Origin: Theileria orientalis strain Shintoku
Taxonomy: Eukaryota > Apicomplexa > Aconoidasida > Piroplasmida > Theileriidae
DNA: 64,000 nt
Direction: 5' to 3'
Assembly: GCF_000740895.1 (NCBI RefSeq)
Contig: NC_025260.1
Coordinates: 836,001 to 900,000, forward strand
Shown one piece after another: positions 21,073 to 32,800 of the stretch (positions are counted from its first letter, which is position 1; every line of letters begins with the position of its first letter). The notes below the pieces were generated by a model. The model saw only the letters and a list, made by a program, of their open reading frames with translations. It did not search any database and was not told where the DNA came from. The translations under genes and the position numbers were made by a program.

Positions 21073-22671
21073 CTATGGGTTCAGAATGAGGTACTCAGGC
21101 TTCTTCGGCCTGGCGTCGACGATCTTCTTCAGCTGGAACTTGTACATGAGCGTCAGGGTCTCCAAAACGGGCCCTAGCCTGCTCAGGTCGAGCTCGCTCA
21201 TGTCCCTGGTCCGCGTCAGGACAGATAGCGCGTCCGAGCCCGGCGCGAACAGACTCTCGAACGCGTCGAGGGCCTTCAGGCTGCCCAGGTCCATGAAGTT
21301 GCCCAGGTGCACGAAGTCGTCGGCCACCGCCAGGTGGCTGCACTTCCGCAGCACCGGGAGCCCGTAGTTCACGCGCGCCGCGACCTCGAAGGGGTCGCTT
21401 CTGTAGAAGCTCGCGTCTTCATCCAGGGGCTTTGCCGCGTGGCTCTTGCTGCCGTAGACCGAGGGCAGCGAGTCCAGGCCCTCCCTGCACTTGAACAGCT
21501 GCAGCGCCGGCATGTTCTCGTAGTAAATTTCCTGGTCCAGGAGCAGCCTCAGCATGATTTCGTTGAACCGGAACTCCTTTTCGTGCGACTGGATGAACCG
21601 TCTGTGCCTTCGTGCCCCCTGCCTCGAGTTCGATATCATCATCGAGTTGGCCAGTCTCACCAGCACGAAGTTGACGTTCACTGGCCTCGCCACCTTCTTC
21701 GCCTTGCTGCGCATCACTCTCTTCAGGTCCCTCAGCTTATACTTCTTGCGCTCTTCAGCCGACCTCACCTGCTTATAGCTCGTGTTGTACAGTTCGTTGA
21801 ACGCCTTGTCCACGATGCGGTTGTACTTGATCGCTCCAAACTTCGGCATCCACCAGTTAAAGTTGTACTTCTTCCTGCAGTGATCCAGTATTCTAATGGT
21901 CTCCTCCACGTCCGGGATCCTCAGGTTGAACTTCACTGGCTCTATTGATTCATTTCCTGGTCCAGGTGGAATCGGCAGGTTGTTTTCCTTGGCATATTCT
22001 ACTTTCTTATCGTGTTCTTCTATTTCTGCTTGTATCCTCCTGAACTCCTCCAGCAGTTCCTTTTTTCTTACCTTCCTCTTCTTCGGGTGTTCTATTTTTG
22101 GGTCTCTTTCGAAATAGTAATTTCCCAGTAGCTGTTGTATTGCTTTCACTAGTGCTATAGACTCCGACTGCCAGCTGCAGTAGTACACTACTGCATAGTA
22201 TGTATCCGGCAAGATTGGATTGTACAGCTCCAGTTTTTCTCTGTTGTCTGACTCAGGATCATATGCCTTGTTCCATTCCATGTAGTTTGCTAAGTACGAG
22301 TTAAGTTTGTTTGCGTAGAATGAGAGTATCTCCCTTCCATCTTTAAATTTTACTAATTTATTCTTATCTTGGTGTTCTATTTGTACATATGGAAGTGAAC
22401 TCAGGTCCAGTTCCGGCGAATCCTTCGTTTTTATGAAGTTTTGTACTCTGAATTGCGATAATGGGTCTTCTAAATTATATATCGGCGGCTTCTTCTCTAT
22501 GGTTGGCAGGCATGGGTTTACCGCCTCTATTTCTTCCTTTTCAAACAAATTTGCTGATAAATTAGGACAATGTGTGTATATGGGAGGCAGCTTAACGAAA
22601 GAATACTGTTTATTACTTATACAATTAGAGTAAAATCGGCCCAGTAGAGACAATAATATTACAACAAACAT
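21073..22671 (-). CDS. Hypothetical protein with N-terminal hydrophobic leader
   Basis: Single-exon frame of 532 aa from the ATG at 22671. It opens with a signal-peptide-like stretch (MFVVILLSLLGRFYSN). The following segment is rich in Pro, Asn and Tyr and only mildly basic, so apicoplast import is possible but not clear. A charged helical part follows (KKRKVRKKELLEEFRRIQAE), then a basic domain with RDLKRVMRSKAKKVARPVNV and a folded-looking C-terminal third. I know no named family. The 3' half is much richer in G+C than the 5' end. It converges with CBP80, the two stops being about 107 nt apart. Confidence 0.6.
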   Translation of the reverse strand: MFVVILLSLLGRFYSNCISNKQYSFVKLPPIYTHCPNLSANLFEKEEIEAVNPCLPTIEKKPPIYNLEDPLSQFRVQNFIKTKDSPELDLSSLPYVQIEHQDKNKLVKFKDGREILSFYANKLNSYLANYMEWNKAYDPESDNREKLELYNPILPDTYYAVVYYCSWQSESIALVKAIQQLLGNYYFERDPKIEHPKKRKVRKKELLEEFRRIQAEIEEHDKKVEYAKENNLPIPPGPGNESIEPVKFNLRIPDVEETIRILDHCRKKYNFNWWMPKFGAIKYNRIVDKAFNELYNTSYKQVRSAEERKKYKLRDLKRVMRSKAKKVARPVNVNFVLVRLANSMMISNSRQGARRHRRFIQSHEKEFRFNEIMLRLLLDQEIYYENMPALQLFKCREGLDSLPSVYGSKSHAAKPLDEDASFYRSDPFEVAARVNYGLPVLRKCSHLAVADDFVHLGNFMDLGSLKALDAFESLFAPGSDALSVLTRTRDMSELDLSRLGPVLETLTLMYKFQLKKIVDARPKKPEYLILNP

Positions 22672-22834
22672 TATAAATTAAAACTACTGAAAGAAGGCTG
22701 CAGAAGGTGTTTGAAAATCTCGCCATGTGTAAAATATATAAACTGAGTTGTGGCATTACTTGGCGGTCACCAAATACCATAAAATACACACATTAATTAT
22801 TTAACACTGATTTGTTAATTTTCAACACATTAAT

Positions 22835-23692
22835 TCATTCGTCTAATTCCATTTTGCCAGATTCCTTATGGTTTGAATCCGGAAAGTGTGTTTGTGTGCC
22901 ATTTAAAGTATGTGATACATCTTTAGGATCATAACCTAGATTAAAAGTAAATTTGTGGTTATATTTGACTATTTTGTCATTATATCTAATAAATACCCAT
23001 CTCTTTAAAAAGTTTCGTTGCCTTGTCGGAGCAGAAGAGAGCTGTTGCATCTTCCCTCTCCTTCCTCTTCACTTTGGTAAAATTTAAATATTTCAATGAT
23101 GGAATCTTATGAATCAAATATTCCCTAAAGTGAGGGACCCTAAATATGATTTTTTCCACTTGTGTAATATCAACTTACGCTACGACGTGGTTATCCAAAA
23201 GAGCAAGTCTTTCTAGTGATTTACCTAAATACGCTTTAAACATGTGTGCAATCTTACATTTAAATAATGGTTCAAGCTGTGAAATTGTCGTGATCTGAAG
23301 TATATTAGTGATTTTATGTAAACATACCGAGTTGTTTGTAAGTACTAGTGATGATAAGTTCGGAAGGCAACTTCCGATATCATCTGCGATTTTAGAAACC
23401 CTGTTCCCGGCCACAATCTGAAAATATTCATTTTTTTGTGCAAAACTTACGAGAGTTTTAAGCCTGGGAAGCAGAGGAAAGTTCTCAAGTTTTATTATAT
23501 CATTGTTGGACAGGTCCAGAGAGTCGTAGTCGTCGTTGGTTGCACCCAAATTTGCAACAACCGAGATTCTGGAGTCTAAAAACAAATGTTCGGTGTGGAA
23601 TCCAGGCAAATACCTCTCAGTGACAAGGTGCGATCTCCTGTAGGGCTTAGAATCTGGTAGCCCTGGGAAATTAAGGCGGGGCTTAATTTCAT
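22835..23692 (-). CDS. SNRPA1: U2 small nuclear ribonucleoprotein A' (U2A')
   Basis: Exons on the minus strand: 23614..23692, 23451..23575, 23328..23417, 23258..23294, 23179..23224, 22997..23139, 22835..22935; 206 aa. It reads MKLSPALISQGYQILSPTGD, then LSLRDSRISVVANLGATNDD and NNDIIKLENFPLLPRLKTL, the leucine-rich repeats typical of U2A', and later LTNNSITTISQLEPLF and VPHFREYLIHKIPSLKYLNF with KVKRKERE, also diagnostic. U2A' binds U2B'' and stem-loop IV of U2 snRNA in the spliceosome. The last intron (22936..22996) is less certain; without it the protein stops at 22986 after 176 aa, but splicing gives an open acidic tail. Seven exons in 0.86 kb, with introns of about 32-61 nt. Confidence 0.88.
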
Positions 23693-23778
23693 AGTGTATA
23701 TATAATGAAATCTGATATTGTTGGCACTCTACACTATAAATTAAAATTTATGAATTGACAATTGCAAGTCGTGCCGTA

Positions 23779-23850
23779 GGGCTTGTGGCGCAACGGTAGC
23801 GCGTCCGACTCCAGATCGGAAGGTTGGGGGTTCAAATCCCTTCGGGCTCA
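23779..23850 (+). tRNA. tRNA-Trp (anticodon CCA)
   Basis: A full cloverleaf can be drawn in 72 nt. The acceptor stem is GGGCTTG with CGGGCTC (three G-T pairs), D stem GCGC/GCGC, anticodon stem TCCGA/TCGGA around loop CTCCAGA (anticodon CCA), a 5-nt variable loop AGGTT, and T stem GGGGG/CCCTT around TTCAAAT. Discriminator base is A. Internal box A (TGGCGCAACGG) and box B (GGTTCAAATCC) are present. There is no intron, and only a short T-run (ATTTAA) follows. It lies between divergent flanks of two minus-strand genes. Confidence 0.95.
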
Positions 23851-23895
23851 CTCTATTTAAATCGCTACCTAAGGTTAAAAATAAAATGTAAAACA

Positions 23896-26800
23896 TTAAT
23901 CTATAGTGAATTTGTCGCTCTTTCTGTGCGAAATAGACTCTTCGATCTTCAACAGTATCTCGTCGTTGGTAAGGGGTGTGTTTACGAGGTTTTTGACGCC
24001 TTCCTCTATCTGAAAGACGTATCTCACTGCTAGCTCGCCCTGTTTGGCGTTTTCAATTAATTTGTCCAGTTCTTGGCTCAACTTCTCCAGTTTTTCCTCG
24101 AGAATGGCCTTCGTGTGCATCATTTCAATCATTTCATCCAACTTTTCCTGGTCAATTTCCTGGTCTCCCATGTTTTGGGCGATTTTTTGAAACATTGCCC
24201 GTTTTATTCCCGAGTAGTTCTTCTCAACCTCCTTCAACAAGTTAGGCTTCTCCGGATCAAAGGACTTTATGTGAATCTCAAAATCTTCGTTGGACGCGTC
24301 AAGGGTGAATTTGCTTATTAGCCAGGGCGTTATAGCAATTTCCTCTATTTCCGTTGAATCCTTCACTCGGTGCCTGTTTATTGAATCGAATTTAGTCATT
24401 GTGTAATTTATGATGAACTCTATCCAGTAGCTTGGCACGCTCAGCGTGCTCTTGTCCAAAATGAGCTTATTCATCGATTGGTGTATTGAAAGCGCCACTC
24501 TATTCCTTGCGCTTCTGTTCAGACGGCTGTTCTTGCCCTTGTAGTAGCGGTTCTTGACTTTCTTCACGTTCGAAACACTGTAGTCTAAATCAAACGGGGA
24601 CTCCACGGTTATGCACTTTTCCTTGATGTTGTAGGTGATTTGAGCCTCCGTGTGCCAGTACGTGAAAAACTGGAGGCACCGTGACACCAGGTTCCACAGC
24701 CACTGCTTAAAATTTTTGAAGTACGTCCTCCTAAGGTTGTCCAGCTTCGAGATCCTCCCAATCTCCACCAGTGTGTACCAGACTAACACGACGCAATATC
24801 CTCCAAACAGGAACACCGGCACCAACGTGGCGTAGTTGAAGTCGTAGCTGAAGCTCCCCTAAATAATTTTGTTGCTAGCTGAAAATACCTGGATCATGAA
24901 CGCCGTGGCTATGTTAACGCATATTCCCAGAACCTGAAGTCTGTTAAACAGGTTGTCGTTCCTCAGGTTGAAAGGGAACTTGACGAGGTAGACAACTCCC
25001 ATGAAGCTCGAGAGCATTAAGCTCGTAATGACTCTCAGTCTCCCTGAATTGTGCGGAGATTGAATCCGAATGTGGAAGGTCGTGATTAAGGACACCAGGA
25101 ACCTTCTCGACAGACTCAGGCAATCCCAGGCCTTGTAGCGCTTCCTGTAACCCAGCCCGAAGAATGTCCCGTATTCCGTTGAGTGGAACCTGATGATGTA
25201 GACGAAGAATAAGATAAACGACGCTGCGATGATACATGAAGAGGCTGCAGCCGTGGTCACGAATCTGTTGTTGTCCGCATTGCACACTTCCGTGGGAAAG
25301 TGCAACATGACTGAAACACTCGGCTGCTTTTTATACTTTACTGACACGCACCAAACCATTTGCAAAAGCTCAGTCCATATGAAGTGGATCTGCGTGAAGT
25401 AATTGATTATTAAAATTTTCAGAAACAGAGAGAAGTAGTTGTTGTCGTGGATTAGGTTCGACGAGTTGGTCCTAGGCTCGTCGACATAGTCTGAGTCCGA
25501 GTCATATTTGTTGTGAAAGATGAGCTCCTTTAAAAATACCAAGGTTTTCATAATGAAGAAGATCAACAGCAGGAATAAGCTGTCGATCAGAGGGGCTATT
25601 ATCGATATGAACCTCTGCACATACCAAATGATCACGTAATTGTCAGGGTTCTTTATTTTATAAATGCAGCCGATCCTGATGTATATGAAGTGCATTAAGG
25701 AGTTGCCGAAAATGTTGTTGTATACGTGCACGAACGGCTTCAGACTTGACCTGGTGAACATACTTATAGTCCCGTACGGCAGCATTGTGAAGAAGAACTC
25801 AATGAATATTTTCAGGAGGACGCAGCACGCCTCCAGGTTGTAGTGAAGTATCACAAATATCAGGAATACTATGAAGCACAGGGGGAGCCGGTACAGGAAG
25901 TATTTTGAGATTTCCACAAACAGGGACTGGCACTCGACGCAGACGCTTCTGAAGTACACCATGTCGTAGTTCGGCACGCATCTGCTGCACAGGTACCCTG
26001 TCGAACCCTTTGAACAGTAGCCTGTGAATCCCCCTCCGCATCTGAATTCGATTCCGCAGGGGTGAAAGTCCATGTAGGCCGTGTTCACCTGCTCGGCGAT
26101 GGCCACGTTTTGCGTCCATGGCAGCCAGGTCTCGCTTATAGTTTCAATGTTATTGTAGGAAGGGTACGCCGGGAAGTAACCCTGCCGTGGCATCGGCTTC
26201 ACGTGGTTTTCGAGTTTGATGCTCTGGAAGTCGTACTGCTGCTTCAAGATTTCCACTATCTCCACGTCCAGTCCTCCTGGACATATGGCTCCCTCCATGC
26301 ACTTTGAGCATTTCAGGTTCCTATAGTCCTCTTTTATGATCTTGCTCTTCAGCGGGTTATTTTTCATGTATTTCCTCTTCATATACCTTCCGTAGTGGCA
26401 AAAACACTGACTTTCTGACACTGAACCACCGTAGGTTGTGGCGTACTCCATGCATCTTCCGCTGCACGTCGAGTTTTCCTGGCCCTCCTTGAACATGCCG
26501 GTTTCACACTGGATACATCTGCTTGAATACGTTCTCCTGAGCACCAAACTCATGATCGTGGTAAAATATTCTCCCACTGAGTTGTATGTTGTATCCATTT
26601 CGTGTTGGATAGACTCGAATCCCATTGGCATATAACCTGGGAGGCATAGGCACTGCGTTAATGAGGATGGATTCGTTGCTTGCGTTGGTATCCCTGATCC
26701 AATCGGGCACTTGTATGGAATATTATGTATCTTATACTTGTTTATGTCCATCTTCACTGTGTTTTCGTAGTCCGAATCCATGTAGCCGAGCCATCCTCCT

Positions 26801-29800
26801 GGGCAATAGTGATCGTACAAACACTTTTCACATCTTATTTTATACGTGTTTGCCCTTGGAGCAGTTTTTGTGGTCATTCCTGAGGGTAAGAATACCAACG
26901 ATTCACTCAGTAGCATTCTAGATCTATTTTCCTCCATGTAGTCAAATCGATTGTAGTCTTCAATTTGTATGTCCATGCCGACGTCTATATCCTCTCCTTT
27001 TTTACTGATTGATTTATCCGTTACTATGTATTCCTCATTTATGACAATCATGTCATGCTTGTTTTCAGGTACTGCATAGTAACCTTGAGTACACGCGCAG
27101 TCAGTCGAGTTTTTAGACCCAGGGAGGAACGTTTTAAACTTTTCCGGGCACCTTTGACACGCGGCGTTGCCTATCTCCTCCTTGTACCAGCCTATGTTAC
27201 AGGGTGTGCACTGGCCCTTCACTTGTGTTGACGGTTCATATCCTTCTATACACAGACATGAATCGATAGATTTTGCTCCTATGCCCCTTGTTACAGAATT
27301 TTTATGACATGGAGTTGGTATTCTGGAACCGGCGCAATAGTTATTCATTGGACATAGCATTGACTCAAACGGGAATTCGTACACCACTTTACACAGTTTT
27401 ATTACTTCTTCAGATTCATCATCGTCTTCGCCTTCAATTATGTCCAGGTTAAAAAAGTATAATGTACATGTTTTGTATTCAACGTTGATGAATGAAGTTC
27501 CATCAAAGAGGTATACGTCGTTCGTTACGTATTCTGTTGCTTCGTCCAGGAAATAGTAGTTCGCTGCGTTGAATGAGTACCCGGTGCAATATATATTCCT
27601 GAGACACTCATCCGAACACGACTTTTCAGTCTCCCTCAGGACCTCCGCCTTAAACCTCGAGCTCACACGAGACCCTCTGACCTCAGTGCATTCTGTTGTC
27701 ATAGTACCTGACTCGTCACGTATTTTAATATATTTTGATTCAAACGTTTCCTCTTTTGCTTTGTCTTCGGTTTCCAGTATCAACGATATCGGCACTTTCA
27801 TCAGCGCGTGGATGAACGATCCTGGTTCCGGTAAGCATGAGAGTATGCTATAGGATCCCACTGATGTTGTCTTTGTATTCTCTGGGCAGGGCAAACATGG
27901 TATGTCAATCAGATCCAGGTGCTGGAAGTATCCCAGTGGACACTGCTGACACTCCACTGACAAGCTGATGGGATTTCTAGTTTCCGACGGATTCCCGTAT
28001 TTCATCGGGCACATACAACTCATAGGGGATAGCGCATTGTCTGAGCTCAGAACACTGTTTAGTCCGCAGCGTTTCGGCTGACTGTCAAAGCCCGGGCAGA
28101 ACGAGCCATATGGGCACACAAAGCAATCCTTTGCATTGTTGTCGAAATAGTATCCTGATATGCAGTACTTGCATTCAGACACTGATTTTGAACCATACTT
28201 ATTTGTTACTAAAATCTCTCCATCGTTTTCACTTGTGAAGATCTTCAAGTGTGCCAAAAACATTTCCACGAGTCCAATTTCTTCTTGTTTTTCATTCATT
28301 CGTGGCGCGTTGGGGTCGAAACTAAATAGTTTCGAATCAAAATTAAGTAATTTCATATCCTTCTTCGATGAGTGCTCGTGGCAGTGGTTACATAGTGTAT
28401 TTCCTACTGAGTCCTTGTAACCGAACTTTGAGCACGGTTTACATCCTTCAGGCGTCAACCCGTAGCCTTTGTCGCATTCGCATTCGTCTTCTGAGTGGCT
28501 GTATTTCCCCAAGGTGCTTTTGCCGACTCCACAGTACTTTGGCATCGAGTCTCCTCCTGGGCAGTAAAATCCTACGTCACATGGGATGCAAAACACCAGA
28601 GACGGATCGATGTCGCGGTACCTGATCTCCATAGTCGTGGCCAGTCCTGCCATGTTCAGTATGTCTGGCGGCACAAGCTCGCTGTCCAGGCCTGCATTTC
28701 TCATGTTGTAAAATCTGGGCAGACAGTAGCAGTTCAGCTCCTCCAGGGATTTTGCTCCCACCACGTCTGACGTCATGTTGCTACCGCAGGTGCCTGAACA
28801 CGGAGAGTCTCCTATTTCCTCTTTCCAAGTCGCCTCCTCACATTTTACGCACGAGTCTCCCCTCAAGAAGTAACCCGGCTCACATAGGCAGTCCAGGAAG
28901 TATTTGGAGCCGACCTGTTTCGTCGTCGAGTTTGGCTTCTTTGCGCTACAGGGGATGCATAGATCTTCCGCCTCGTCGTTTCTGTAGGTTCCTATTGGAC
29001 AGTCTTCGCACAACCTGTACACCTTGCTGAACTGCTGTGATGGAGGACACGACGCAGATATCTTAATCGTGGTTTCCACTTCCTTCAGCAAATTTCCTCC
29101 GTATATTGTTATGAAATAGGTTCCATTTATGTTTATTTTTCCTGTTATCTTCCCTGTTTTTACATCCAAAGAAAGTCCCACTGAGGCCAGGTTTACCACT
29201 TGTTGATTTTCCTTATTGTCCCGTGGTTTTTCGTGGAAGAACTCAAAGTAGTCCCCCTTCATCACCGGCTCTAGTTCTATTTCGTCTCCGCTCTGATACT
29301 TTTCAGGCACGTTGTAGTAGAAACTAAGATATAGGTACAAGTTTATTGACTTGTTTTGTACAAACTCCTCAATTCTTCCCATGTGGTTCCTCCATGAGGA
29401 AATATATATTATTTTTGAGTTCGGCTCCACGTTGATTTTAGATATCAGCCCTCGCGAATACATTATTTTGTATCCATGAATCGCGTTATCCTCAATCTTG
29501 AATACTATTATTCTTCCCGTTGTGTTTTCTGCTACAAACAACAGCGTGTAATCTTTATCCAGGAACGATGTTTTATATGAATCCAGTGCGCAGGGTCTGT
29601 TTAGCGATCCTATTTTTACCGTGTTTTGCTCTGATGTCGATTCATATGTCGTAATTATAGCAGAATTCGTTTGTTTAACCAGTTCGTCGTAGTTAAATAT
29701 GATGATTGAATTTACTTCCGGCTCCAGGCACACCAGGTTTGCTGTATCTTGTGAATTGTCTGCTTCCAACAAGAGGTGTAACGATATGCAATAGTAGCCT

Positions 29801-32800
29801 GTTAGAATCTTCTCTTTGTTTAGTGTATCAGGGGCGTCATTTGAAATAGAGTATAGATACAACGACCTTGAATATCCATCCGACACCAGAAATGATGAAT
29901 CAAGCATGGTCACATCCAACGGGTTCACTATGTTATGCTTAAACACTTTAATTATTTCCAAGTTGTCCTTCTCAAACGGCAATTTAACACTCAACAGATA
30001 CCTTTCTCCCAGGAACACCAACGAGCTGTTATGCTCTATTTCTTTACACAGGTACCAATTCTTCTCGGGGTGATCACTTATGTAGTTTAACGACATCATG
30101 TTCTTATTCTTCAGCACGTTTACTACTCCGTTTTTAATGTTAAACTCAACTGCCCACAGTTTGTTGTTGCAGTCTGAGACTATTACTAGTTGGTGTTTAA
30201 GTACTAAGCAGAGCTGTACTAGACCTGTGTACCCCTCCAGTTCGCACTTTTGTTCACTTTCCGGCACAGTGGCAGCTTCATCATTAATTTTCAACGGGTT
30301 AAATGATATCAAGTCTGACACGTAGTTCAGGTAATACTCCTTGACCTTTAGAAATCCTATACCAAACCACGTGTGATCCGATTCCTGATTAGAAGTCTTT
30401 TTCACTTGCTTTATACAGAGCTTATACGTCCCTACCTTCTCCATTACTACGTTTTCGAACAAAAGGAGCCTGTCGTTTTCAATCTTGCTCGATTCCACCA
30501 GGTGTAAGCTGCTTTCTTCTGTGTCGGAGCAACTCATGTCCGAGGGGATTATGCTCAGCTTGTAGCTTTCTCCTTCCGACAGATGGTTCGCTCTGATTGC
30601 TATGTCCTGCTGCACCTTCGCCATTATCGCCACCTTTTGCATTGTGTACACTCCCCTCTTACTTTCAACCATGAACCTAGTGTAGTTCTTACTATCCACA
30701 TTGACCTCAGTGTCCTCCACCAAGCAGGACTCTAACATGAATCCTTCGTTTTGTGAATATCTTGATATAAACTTTTCCACAAATCCTCTTGCTTCCGACA
30801 CTTCTCCGCTCATTCTGAACGAGTACATTGCCGCGTGTAGTAAATCTACGTTTTGCCTTGAGCAAATCTTTATCCACTTCTCATCCGTGTGCCCGTAAGA
30901 TATGAATATCCTTATTATGAACTGTCTCTTCTTCGTGTTCTTAGGGTTTGACTTAACTACTAATCCAACTGTGTCCATAAAGTCGCCACCCCTCTTACAC
31001 TGCTCTCTGATGGAAAACGAGCACATACACACTCTGTAGCTTAGGTTAATATGATTTTCTATTTTTGATAACTTCAATGGTCGCGACTCCCAAATGGCCT
31101 TATTGTTGTTCAGTGAAAACTTCTTGACTAAGCCTGACTCGTTGCGTTCAGCAAACGACATGGCATTTGAGGTTGAAGGCTGGGCCACGATAGGTTTTAA
31201 TAAATTTGTTGTCATTATTGAGGAATTTGAGTCTCCGCATTCTGATTTGTAGTCCACGATTCTGATTTCGTCAAAGGGTGTTAATTCAGTGCCTGTGTAC
31301 TTAAGGTTGAAAAGCTCATTCGACAATTCAATCACTTCAATGTTTAAACCTAAGGTTATGTTATTAACATTAAACTAACCATTGAATGACGGGAACATTA
31401 TGGTCGTTGAATAGTCCGAAATCGATTTACAGTCTGATCCTCCGCACCAACAAATAAGCGAATTTTTAATTTCCAGATACTTAGAGAATTCACTAATAAA
31501 TCTATTTGTGCTATAAAATGAATATTTCACGTTTTCTGAATATTGGTCGAGACCGTTATTTTCGCAATGTACATCGATAGCTCTAGGCGATAGGAACGTG
31601 ATTAAAAGTATATTTGTCTTATGGTTGTGCCATTTATTTTTTAATATTGTCTTCAGAGGCTCGTTAACTTTAAAGTCAGATTTGTCAATCTGATTTGGTG
31701 CTGAGATTAAGTAATCGATTCCTGTGTACACTGGTGTATCATCCCACTCGTAACACAGATGTAGCTTCTGCGAAACGTCAAAGTGATTTGCCATAGATAT
31801 ATCATTAAGGGTCACTTGTTGGCCCATGAAATTCTTATTTACTATCACTCCCGTCCAAATCAGAACATCCTTACCATTGTCTTTATAAGCCAATGTAGGT
31901 TTGCTTGGCATTGATACTATCACGTTGCTATAGTTTTCGTTGTTTTGGTAGCAGTTTGGAGTTGTCGATAAGAACACCTTAAAGTTATTGTCCAAATTAT
32001 GTCCCGTGATCGTAATGTTGAATCTCTTTCCCGAATATACCATGATTTGTGATTTCGTCAGGCTCGGTCCTACGTTTTTGATTACTTTACTAAAATACCA
32101 TCAACTGAAATTCGAGTTACATGAAAATTCTCATCCGACAAGGTCTTATAACAAAGGTTATATTCTCCCAGAGGTTTTGACATTCCGATTACTTTCTCGT
32201 ATATTGTATGGTACTTCACGATGAAGACCTCTTCCTGTCTCAACTGAATTATAGGAACTGTTGAATACACACTGTCCATGTAAAGAATCGACTTGTAAAA
32301 AACCGAGTTGCAATCTTTCTACAATCAATTTTATCAATTTTCTAATACCCTTCTTATCAATAGCATTGATCCTGAGTTAAATGAGTCTATATCGTAGTTT
32401 CTTATGTCCACGGACGTCTCAAACTGTAGATTGATACTACATTTTTCCAATCGTTTGCATGAAATTTTCGTATTGTTGAACGTGAGTCCTGAAATGGACA
32501 TCTCTCCGACCTCCGTTTTAAATTGCTCAAGTAAATTGCACCGAATTGAAGCGTTAGTCACACACCAACATATCTTTTTCCTGGTGTTGAAAATAATTTT
32601 ATTCATATGGAGGCCTATATTTGGCATTGATCTTCTTTCAGGGACCGCGTCTCCGGTCTCATTGCAATCCTTGCTTATTAATATGAAGTGCTCTCCTTTT
32701 ACGTTGTCTAAAATCTGTGTTGATAATCAAACGTACACTTAGGCTTTATTACTACTGACGATCCTAGTTTAACGTAATACCTTTCCATATTCAGTTCGAA

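Noticed and set aside
23824..24033. Plus-strand frame starting inside tRNA-Trp
   Set aside because: It runs through the tRNA and the antisense of the CRMP-A last exon; no support.
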